In this document: positions 17,962 through 25,396 of the stretch, in pieces | How positions within the stretch are numbered: position 1 is the first letter of the stretch | How the letters are laid out: every line of letters starts with the position of its first letter | Assembly: GCA_028705775.1 (NCBI GenBank) | Contig: JAQWCW010000015.1 | Coordinates: 1-63,541 of the forward strand | Length of the DNA: 63,541 nt | Direction of reading: 5' to 3' | Source: Eubacteriales bacterium | GTDB lineage: Bacteria; Bacillota; Clostridia; Christensenellales; Aristaeellaceae | Made by a program: the position numbers and the translations under genes | Notes under the pieces: generated by a model | The model's input: only the letters and a program-made list of their open reading frames with translations | Databases searched by the model: none | What the model was told of the DNA's origin: nothing

Positions 17962-18229
17962 GAATTTAATACCACCTTCAAATGCTTTGACGGAGACAGG
18001 CTGTTTTATAACTGTGTTTCAGAGAGTCGGCGCTTGGTGCGAGCCGATACGCGGAGAAACAGCGAATCACTCCAGAGCAGGCGGACAGAATCTTTAAGTA
18101 AGTCCGCACGGCGCCGCGTTACAGGCTGGAGCTTGAAAGAGCTTGAGGTGTTCGGCATAATGCCGTTCAAGTGAGTGGTACCGCGTGGGTTTATCCCCCG
18201 TCTCATATTTATATGAGGCGGGTTTTTTT
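17962..18229 (+). ncRNA. T-box leader (tRNA-sensing riboswitch), probable Ile specifier
   Basis: The leader shows the stem I distal pattern AGAGAG...GCTTGGTGCGAGCC (18019 onward), then the specifier region GCGAATCACTCC (about 18062-18073), and the conserved T-box TGAGTGGTACCGCGTGGGT at 18172-18190. It ends with an intrinsic terminator: CCCGTCTCATA pairs with TATGAGGCGGG, then seven T (18197-18229). Aligning ACTCC with the usual specifier-loop context puts AUC (isoleucine) as the specifier; UCA is a less likely reading. Uncharged tRNA would pair with the T-box and allow read-through into the cupin regulator and acyl-CoA synthetase genes. The T-box identity is firm; the amino acid is inference. 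Confidence 0.88.
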
Positions 18230-18250
18230 ATGAAAGGGAGGCGTTTTTCA

Positions 18251-18802
18251 ATGGAACAGATTCAGCTGATTGCACTGCGAATTAAGGATTTGCGCGAGAT
18301 TACGGGGCTTACCGCACAAGAGGTCGCGGAAAAGGCGGGAGTTCCGATTGCGGAATATATCGCTTACGAAACCGGAACAAAGGATTTTTCTTTCTCCCAT
18401 CTGTTTAACATTGCGGAAGTCCTCGGAGTGGACATTTCCGACCTGCTTACCGGCGAAAGCCCAAAATTGCACGGCTACGTGTTGACCCGCGCCGGAAAAG
18501 GGCTCGCCTTTGAGCGCCGCAGGCAGTACCATTACCAGCATCTTGCCTATAACTTCAAGGACAAGAAAGCCGAGCCGTTTATCGTAACCGTCGATGAGGA
18601 CGAGCCGGGCACAGTAAAGCAGGCGCACAGCCACGAGGGGCAGGAGTTTGATTTGGTTCTGCGCGGAATGCTTAGAATCAACCTCGGCGGCAACGAGCTG
18701 CTTTTGCGCGAAGGCGACAGCATCTACTACGATTCGGCTCTTGCACACGCAATGTACGCGGTCGGCGGCGAATGCAAATTCGTCGCGGTTGTCATAAAGT
18801 AA
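18251..18802 (+). CDS. XRE-family regulator with C-terminal cupin domain
   Basis: The start at 18251 (MEQIQLIALRIKDLRE) has GGGAGG at the right distance. The 183-residue product has an N-terminal helix-turn-helix (residues 10-65; LTAQEVAEKAGVPIAEYIAYE, SFSHLFNIAEVLGVDISDLL) and a cupin barrel (residues 105-180; AHSHEGQEFDLVLRG, GDSIYYDSALAHAMYAVGG). Such proteins bind small-molecule ligands through the cupin and act as local regulators. It lies between the T-box and the acyl-CoA synthetase gene. Confidence 0.9.
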   Translation: MEQIQLIALRIKDLREITGLTAQEVAEKAGVPIAEYIAYETGTKDFSFSHLFNIAEVLGVDISDLLTGESPKLHGYVLTRAGKGLAFERRRQYHYQHLAYNFKDKKAEPFIVTVDEDEPGTVKQAHSHEGQEFDLVLRGMLRINLGGNELLLREGDSIYYDSALAHAMYAVGGECKFVAVVIK

Positions 18803-18822
18803 TAACGGAAGGAAGAACGCAG

Positions 18823-20514
18823 ATGACTCCTCTATACAAAAAGTATCTTGACGTGGAAGGTGACTTCCTTTCATATGATGATTTCCAGAAGAATTACAGG
18901 CTGAAAAAAATCGAACGCTTCAATTTTGCTTACGATGTAGTTGACGAGATTGCAAAAGCCGAACCTTCCCGTGAGGCGCTTTGCTGGACGGACGCAAACA
19001 AATCAGAAAAGCGCATTTCATTCGGAGAAATGAAAGAGCTTTCTGACAAGTGCGCAAATATGCTTTTGTCTCTCGGTTTGAAAAAGGGCGATTATGTGCT
19101 TGTAATCCTCAAGCGGCATTGGGAGTTCTGGCCGCTTCTTATGGGAATGCACAAGCTCGGCGTAATAGCCATACCCGCAACGCACCTGCTTATGTCCCAC
19201 GATATTGTTTACCGCTGCAACGCCGCTAATGTAAAGGCTATATTCTGCTCGGCAATGAGTCAGGTTTCGTCTGAAATCGATAAGGTGCGCGGCGAAATAA
19301 AGAGCGTCGATAACTATGTTCTGTTCCGCTCTGAGGAAAAGCGCGAGGGTTGGCTTGATTTTAACAGTCTGCTTTCCTCCGCCTCAGCTTCCTTTGAAAA
19401 GCCCGTCGGCGCTGATTATCCGTGCGACAGCGACACAATGCTGCTTTACTTTACCTCCGGCACAACGGGAATGCCGAAAATGGTTCAGCACAATTACCTC
19501 TACCCTCTCGGGCATATCATAACCGCTGTATACTGGCAGCAGGTAATCGACGGCGGTCTGCATTTTACAATCAGCGAAACCGGCTGGATGAAATCCGTAT
19601 GGGGCAAGCTCTACGGTCAATGGCTGGCAGGCTCGTCGGTTTTCGTATACGATTTTGATAAGTTTGTTCCCTCGGAAATACTCTCGCATATGCAGGACTA
19701 CCATGTTACGACCTTCTGCTGCCCGCCGACTATGTACCGCTTTATTCTTCAGGAGGATTTCTCAAAATACGACCTTTCCTATTTAAAACATTGCACGGTT
19801 GCAGGCGAGCCGCTTCCTCCCGAAGTGGCTTCGGACTGGAAAAAGCGGACGGGAATCGAGCTGCATGAGGCTTTCGGTCAGACGGAGCTTACCGTTACCC
19901 TAGGCACATTCCCATGGATGAAGGTTTGCCCCGGCTCAATGGGAAAGCCCTCCCCCGGCTTTGACGTTGACCTTGTCGACGAAAACGGGCAAAGCCTCCC
20001 CGCCGGCGTAAACGGCGAAATCGCAGTAAGGACGCATCACGGCACTCCGATTGGTATGTTCACCGGCTATTACAAGGACGACGCATACACAAGCAAGGTG
20101 TGGCATGACGGACTGTACCGCACAGGCGATATAGCGTACCGCGACGAGTGGGGCTATTACTGGTATGTATCCCGCGCCGACGATGTTATCAAGTCAAGCG
20201 GCTACCGCATAGGGCCGTTCGAGGTCGAAAGCGCGCTTCTTGAACATCCCGCCGTGCTTGAAACGGCTATAACGGGAGTTCCCGACGCGCTGAGGGGGCA
20301 GGTTGTCAAGGCAACGATAGTCCTCAAAGCCGGCTACGAGCCGAGCGACGCGCTCAAAAAGGAGCTTCAGGATTACGTAAAGCACGCAACAGCGCCGTAC
20401 AAGTATCCCAGAATAATCGAATTCACCGACGCTCTGCCTAAAACGATAAGCGGAAAGATTCGCCGCGTTGAGCTAAGGCAGAAGGACGAAACGGCGGTTA
20501 AGGAGGCAGAGTAA
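18823..20514 (+). CDS. AMP-forming acyl-CoA synthetase
   Basis: This 563-residue adenylating enzyme is of the acetyl/medium-chain acyl-CoA synthetase type. The start at 18823 (MTPLYKKYLDVEGDF) has a GGAAGGAAG site. The P-loop-like TSGTTGMPKMVQ is near 211-222, with EAFGQTELTVT near 350, YRTGDIAYRDEWGYYW near 427 and the A10 lysine region LPKTISGKIRRVELR near 545. The carboxylate substrate is not fixed by sequence. With an isoleucine T-box ahead, activation of a branched-chain acid such as 2-methylbutyrate is a reasonable guess. Its stop overlaps the next start by one base. Confidence 0.9.
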   Translation: MTPLYKKYLDVEGDFLSYDDFQKNYRLKKIERFNFAYDVVDEIAKAEPSREALCWTDANKSEKRISFGEMKELSDKCANMLLSLGLKKGDYVLVILKRHWEFWPLLMGMHKLGVIAIPATHLLMSHDIVYRCNAANVKAIFCSAMSQVSSEIDKVRGEIKSVDNYVLFRSEEKREGWLDFNSLLSSASASFEKPVGADYPCDSDTMLLYFTSGTTGMPKMVQHNYLYPLGHIITAVYWQQVIDGGLHFTISETGWMKSVWGKLYGQWLAGSSVFVYDFDKFVPSEILSHMQDYHVTTFCCPPTMYRFILQEDFSKYDLSYLKHCTVAGEPLPPEVASDWKKRTGIELHEAFGQTELTVTLGTFPWMKVCPGSMGKPSPGFDVDLVDENGQSLPAGVNGEIAVRTHHGTPIGMFTGYYKDDAYTSKVWHDGLYRTGDIAYRDEWGYYWYVSRADDVIKSSGYRIGPFEVESALLEHPAVLETAITGVPDALRGQVVKATIVLKAGYEPSDALKKELQDYVKHATAPYKYPRIIEFTDALPKTISGKIRRVELRQKDETAVKEAE

Positions 20515-21233
20515 TGCCCATCAATGTAACAGTATGGAACGAAGGCAGGCATGAGAAAAACGATACCGAAATCGGAAAGGTCTATCCCGACGGGCTTCAC
20601 GGCGCAATCAAGAAACTGCTTGAAACAGACGGCGATTTTTTGATAACCACCACGACGCTTGACGACCCGTGCAGCGGGCTTCCGGACGAGCTTTTGGAGA
20701 AAACCAATGTGCTTATCTGGTGGGGACACATGAGCCACGAAGACGTTCCGATGGAGCTTGCCCTTAAAGTGCAAAACCGTGTGCTGCGCGGAATGGGCTT
20801 CATCGCCCTGCACTCCGCGCATATGTCACGCCCCTTCCGGCTTCTGATGGGAACGAGCTGCACGCTTAAATGGCGCGACGGCTGCCGCGAACGCCTTTGG
20901 GTAACCGACCCTTCCCATCCTATCGCAAAGGGGCTGCCCGAAACGTTTGAGCTGAAAACGGAAGAAATGTACGGAGAATTCTTTGATATTCCAAAGCCCG
21001 AGAGCGTCGTTTTTACCGGCTGGTTCAATACGGGCAATGTGTTCCGCTCAGGCTGCTGCTGGACGCGCGGTGCGGGAAGGGTTTTCTATTTTCAGCCGGG
21101 GCACGAAACCAATCCTACCTTCAAGCTTCCCGAAGTCGGTTTGATTCTCAAAAACGCCGTCCATTGGGCTTACAGAGTGAATATTCTGCCTTCCATTGAC
21201 TGCGAGCAGGTTACCTCTCCGCTCGAAGGTTGA
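20514..21233 (+). CDS. ThuA-like domain protein
   Basis: This 239-residue protein has the ThuA/class I glutamine-amidotransferase-like fold. It starts MPINVTVWNEGRHEKND, with NVLIWWGHMSHEDVP near 63, GMGFIALHSAHMSRPF near 90 and RVFYFQPGHETNPTF near 181. ThuA proteins are linked to trehalose or other sugar metabolism in other bacteria, but many members have no known role. It is translationally coupled to the acyl-CoA synthetase (TAATG overlap) and is the last gene of the T-box operon. Confidence 0.82.
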   Translation: MPINVTVWNEGRHEKNDTEIGKVYPDGLHGAIKKLLETDGDFLITTTTLDDPCSGLPDELLEKTNVLIWWGHMSHEDVPMELALKVQNRVLRGMGFIALHSAHMSRPFRLLMGTSCTLKWRDGCRERLWVTDPSHPIAKGLPETFELKTEEMYGEFFDIPKPESVVFTGWFNTGNVFRSGCCWTRGAGRVFYFQPGHETNPTFKLPEVGLILKNAVHWAYRVNILPSIDCEQVTSPLEG

Positions 21234-21263
21234 AGCCATCTGAAAGAATCGAAGCTTATACTT

Positions 21264-21300
21264 AAATTGCCGCTTGCAATATTTATTCAAGCGGTAATTT
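21264..21300 (+). terminator. Terminator of the T-box operon
   Basis: AAATT-CCGCTTG pairs with CAAGCGG-AATTT, followed by a T-run, 30 bp after the ThuA-like gene. Confidence 0.75.
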
Positions 21301-21563
21301 TTCTATGTTTCTTCACCCTCAAGCCTTAATGATTACGATTTTGCGAACATTTGTATGCTCAAGAAAACAGCGTGTAACCATGCCCTGAACGGCGCTGATT
21401 TGCGCTGATTTCTTGTTTTTTTATACTCAAATCTAAGAATTATAATGCAAATCTGTCTGCTCGGCGATTTTTGATTTGGTGGTAAATATGTGCTTTTCAG
21501 AGGCAAACTTGAAATGATACTCGATTTGTTCAAATGTTGTAACAAAGTTGTAAACTTCCAATA

Positions 21564-21592
21564 TTGACAATAGAAGAGTATGTAAATATATT
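21564..21592 (+). promoter_or_regulatory. Promoter of the Cna-B surface protein gene
   Basis: TTGACA at 21564-21569 and TATATT at 21587-21592 have 17-bp spacing. They lie about 85 bp before the ATG. The 446-bp gap 21234-21679 is otherwise AT-rich and holds only the terminator above. Confidence 0.75.
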
Positions 21593-21679
21593 TATGTTTG
21601 TGTATAATCAGTAAAAGACTATACTGAAATATGTTGGTCGCTATCCCGAATAGTTTCATTAGAAGGCAGGAGGATACTT

Positions 21680-24600
21680 ATGATAAAGAAGACAAAAATC
21701 GGTGTTTCCGTATTTCTATCGCTCCTCATCACGCTATTCGGGGTTTTCTCTTTTCCGTCGGCAAGCGCCGCAGCGATAACGAATGCAGCGACTTTGACCT
21801 ATGATAATCTGCTGGAAGGTCTCGGCGTAGCGGCGACAACCGCCGTTGTTGCCAAAAAGGTAACGCAGAACGGTCACTCCGAAAGCAGCGTTTTTACGGA
21901 CGAATTCGAAAAAAATGTAGCCAAGCCTTATCTCAGCAGCGCAAGATCGAATATCAACTCAACCACCTTCGACGTATCTGTCAAGGTATATCTTCCCGAA
22001 GGTCATGGCGACATTGATACCATGACTTTTGCTTTGTACGAGAAATCAAACAGTTCATTCACAAAATTCGCCGCTCAGACAGGTGATATTGTTGAGCAGA
22101 CGATAACAAACATTCCTGCCTCGCAGACCACCTTGGATTTGACCTTCCGCATTTCAAGCTCAGACGCAAAAACATCTCAGCTTTTCGTATTCCAGCATGA
22201 GAACGGCACTTATATACAGAACGGCGCGGTAAACAGCGATAAGCTGACTGTTCGCTACGGAGATACCGAAATTTCTTATCCTGAAGCGATAACAGCGACT
22301 CCGGCCATCAACTATATCGGCAAAATCACGGGAAGCGCGCTCAATCAGGAGTATTTCAAAATTATACAGGGAACCGGCGGCTTTTACCTCCCCGGCACTC
22401 ATATTGAATTCGGCAGTAATGTAAGATTGTACTATCAAGGTTTATATGCTTACGAACTGCTTGACACTACTTATCCGCGCGACTTGCGCAGCGGGCAAGT
22501 GTACATCAGCGACATAAATTGGTCAGGACAATATTCATATAAACGCTTTGAGGATGTTTCCTATAAATATGACAGCATTGAGGGAAAGGGTCATTTCTAT
22601 TACTGCGGCGATGAAGTTACTTTTACCTTTTCAGACTCAGTAAACAAAGCCGCAAGCGAGCTTGATAAACTTACCACTTTTTCCGAAAGCCTTGCCAACA
22701 CAAGCCTCGGTCTTGGCGGCACTTCAAAGGGAAACCCCGGAACGTCCGGATCTTCTTCGGGAAATTCCACGGTTACCGGAAATGTCGATGAATATGGAAA
22801 CGTAGTTTCTCTCTATGCAGTGAATACAGTTACAGCTGGAGAAGGCTTTAAAATCGACACCTCATCGTTAAAGAGCGGCACCAATCCTGCCGACTGGGAT
22901 AACAAGGGTTTGCCTATCGAAGAAAATGAATATGCGGTTTTCAATATTCTCTGCCCTTCAGCTGACGGAAAGCTTGTAATTCCTGATAACACGCTGAGCT
23001 TGTTTACTCCCGAAGGGAAAAGCAGCCCTAATCAATGGGGAAGCACCACCGACAGTAACGCAAGGTACTACTCGCACATAATATGGAATCCGGTATATCT
23101 CGATAACGGCGTGTATAAAAGCTTTAAAGGAACTATTGAATACTCCGGCGGTTCTCTCGGCGGAGTTATGCTTGCGCCTGCCAGCAGCGCAATCCTTGTA
23201 AGCTCCGTTGCCGACTCGGTTACCTTAGTCAGCCAAAGCGTTACAAACAGCGCCGAAATTCACCAGACCAGCTTTGCGAGAAGCGACAGACGCGCCACGA
23301 ATGCCGATTTAACCATGGAGCGTCTATTCGGCACGTTCTCGTTTAGCAAGGTACAGCCCGACGGATGGCAGAGCTCGCATGGAACCATCCCCCTTTCCGG
23401 CGCAAAATTTATCGTATACACCGACCCAAGCGATCCCGAGGGTTCAACTGTTGCAAATCTAACATCTTCTCCGGATGGTTCAGTCCAGTCCGAAAACCTG
23501 CCTGTATATGGATTAGACAGCGAAAAAATCAAGTACTACATTAAAGAAACGGAAACCAGCAACGGGCTTTCGCTCAATACCGCAATATCTCAAACACCCT
23601 TTACCCTCGACGAAGACACGAATAAAGTGCTGTTCGGCGGCACGGTTGTTGACGATTTCGCGGCAGGAAGTTTGAAAATCACAAAATCCGTAACAAATGT
23701 CGATAACGATTCAACAGAGTTCAGATTTAAGATATCATCGCTGCAACCGGTAATAGACTTAGAAAACACTTCGGATTTTAATACCGTTTATACCATCAAC
23801 GATTTAGCTACAAATCAAGTTAAATCTAGCGGAACTTGTTCTTTCGCAGGAAGTCCTGCCGGATTCACTATGAGTTCGCCGGAGTATATAAGCATTAATG
23901 AAAATGAGTATATACTATTTGACAATAATTTACCGCTTGGCGTCTATACTATCGAGGAAATTCTCACGGGAATTCCTTATACCGCCACAACAACAAACCC
24001 CGGTGCCTTCCACGTGTTCGAAGGAAGCGTCGGATACGCGGCATTTACGAACACCCGCGATATGGGCAAGATGCACCTGAGCAAGATAGATGACAGCGAC
24101 AATCCTCTTGAAAATGTCGTCTTTACAATCTACAATAAGGATACTTGTGAGACAACCGACATCGTCGGAACAATGACAACCAACAGTTCCGGATATGCCG
24201 AGAGCGAGTCCTTGCCTACCGGCACGTACTACGTCAAGGAAACCGCCGTTCCTGAAGGGTACACAGGCGTAACTACTGTATGGACTGTCGATGTTACCAA
24301 GGACGGAGATACTGCGGTTGCGGAACTCGCCATTGTCAACACACGCGACAAGGGTAAAATGTTCCTGTACAAGGTTGACGAACACAACGACTATCTTGCA
24401 GGCGTAACCTTCACAATTTATAACAAAGAAGCATGCACCAATGCTGATATCGTTACAACAATGACGTCTGTGGATGGAGGTCGTGCAGAAAGTATTGATC
24501 TCCCCACCGGTATTTATTATGTAAAGGAAACAACCGCACCTGCCGGCTACACAGGTTCTACTTCAAAGTGGAGAGTCGAGATAACCAAGGGCGGAATGAC

Positions 24601-25165
24601 GCCGGTCGCAATCGCTCCTGTTCTCAACATACGCGACAAGGGCTCGGTAAAGGTAGTGAAGGTTGACGCAACCACAACTACCCTCAAGCTCTCCGGCGCT
24701 GTGTTCACCCTGTATACCGATGCGGATTGCACGCTTAAATATGCCGATATGCCTGCAACCGCCGAAAACGGCGAAAGCACGCTTTCGGGCATTCCTACCG
24801 GAATATACTACGTTAAGGAAACCACCGTTCCCGCTAACTACACCGCCGATGATACCGTTTACGAAATTACGATTGCAAAGGGCGTGGAATCTCTCGTAAA
24901 CGGCGGAACCGACAAGCCCGGCTACGTCACCAACACCCGTGACTTGGGCAAAATGCACCTGAGCAAGGTTGACGAAAACAACAAGGCTCTCGAAGGCGCA
25001 GTCTTTACAATCTACAATAAGGATACTTGTGAGACAGCCGACATTGTCGGAACAATGACAACCAACGGTTCCGGATATGCCGAGAGCGAGTCCTTGCCCA
25101 CCGGCACTTACTACGTCAAGGAAACCACCGTCCCCGATGGTTACACAGGCGTAACTAAAGTCTAA
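21680..25165 (+). CDS. Large Cna-B-repeat surface protein (SpaA/pilin-like), C-terminally truncated
   Basis: This 1161-residue secreted protein has a signal peptide about residues 1-31 (IGVSVFLSLLITLFGVFSF, ASAAA). A beta-rich N-terminal region runs to about 540, with a Gly/Ser linker near 345-365. About six Cna-B/SpaA-type beta-sandwich domains start near residues 549, 660, 796, 892, 989 and 1091. Each has a first-strand Lys (for example KMHLSKVD), a YYVKET Glu strand and an NTRD end, the three positions that form intramolecular isopeptide bonds. The last domain stops in mid-fold (GYTGVTKV-stop) and there is no LPXTG or membrane tail, so the cell-wall anchor has been lost. The frame is intact up to that point. 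Confidence 0.88.
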   Translation: MIKKTKIGVSVFLSLLITLFGVFSFPSASAAAITNAATLTYDNLLEGLGVAATTAVVAKKVTQNGHSESSVFTDEFEKNVAKPYLSSARSNINSTTFDVSVKVYLPEGHGDIDTMTFALYEKSNSSFTKFAAQTGDIVEQTITNIPASQTTLDLTFRISSSDAKTSQLFVFQHENGTYIQNGAVNSDKLTVRYGDTEISYPEAITATPAINYIGKITGSALNQEYFKIIQGTGGFYLPGTHIEFGSNVRLYYQGLYAYELLDTTYPRDLRSGQVYISDINWSGQYSYKRFEDVSYKYDSIEGKGHFYYCGDEVTFTFSDSVNKAASELDKLTTFSESLANTSLGLGGTSKGNPGTSGSSSGNSTVTGNVDEYGNVVSLYAVNTVTAGEGFKIDTSSLKSGTNPADWDNKGLPIEENEYAVFNILCPSADGKLVIPDNTLSLFTPEGKSSPNQWGSTTDSNARYYSHIIWNPVYLDNGVYKSFKGTIEYSGGSLGGVMLAPASSAILVSSVADSVTLVSQSVTNSAEIHQTSFARSDRRATNADLTMERLFGTFSFSKVQPDGWQSSHGTIPLSGAKFIVYTDPSDPEGSTVANLTSSPDGSVQSENLPVYGLDSEKIKYYIKETETSNGLSLNTAISQTPFTLDEDTNKVLFGGTVVDDFAAGSLKITKSVTNVDNDSTEFRFKISSLQPVIDLENTSDFNTVYTINDLATNQVKSSGTCSFAGSPAGFTMSSPEYISINENEYILFDNNLPLGVYTIEEILTGIPYTATTTNPGAFHVFEGSVGYAAFTNTRDMGKMHLSKIDDSDNPLENVVFTIYNKDTCETTDIVGTMTTNSSGYAESESLPTGTYYVKETAVPEGYTGVTTVWTVDVTKDGDTAVAELAIVNTRDKGKMFLYKVDEHNDYLAGVTFTIYNKEACTNADIVTTMTSVDGGRAESIDLPTGIYYVKETTAPAGYTGSTSKWRVEITKGGMTPVAIAPVLNIRDKGSVKVVKVDATTTTLKLSGAVFTLYTDADCTLKYADMPATAENGESTLSGIPTGIYYVKETTVPANYTADDTVYEITIAKGVESLVNGGTDKPGYVTNTRDLGKMHLSKVDENNKALEGAVFTIYNKDTCETADIVGTMTTNGSGYAESESLPTGTYYVKETTVPDGYTGVTKV

Positions 25166-25396
25166 GCTATCTTCTATTATCCAAAGTATTTTTGCGTAGC
25201 ACCCGTTGAGACACCTCAACTATGCTTTGGGCAGCATCATGTAATGTAAGCGTTTTGCATGACAAAGGAAGATGGGTGCTTGGGTTGAGCGTGATATACT
25301 TTTGTGTTAGCATCTGCAGATTGAAATGAATTAAGTGAACGCTAAACAGTAGAAAAGATACTATAGCAGTTACGTGATAGAAAGGGAAGATGTGTA
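25166..25396. other. Junction region with inverted repeats
   Basis: There is no gene here. It contains a perfect small palindrome TTGAGacacCTCAA near 25207-25221, nested in a looser CCAAAG...CTTTGG repeat (about 25180-25231). It marks the change from Cna-B repeat DNA to AT-rich foreign DNA. Confidence 0.5.

Noticed and set aside
24067-25156. Tandem DNA repeats as a non-coding repeat array
   Set aside because: They are in-frame Cna-B domain repeats of a coding gene.
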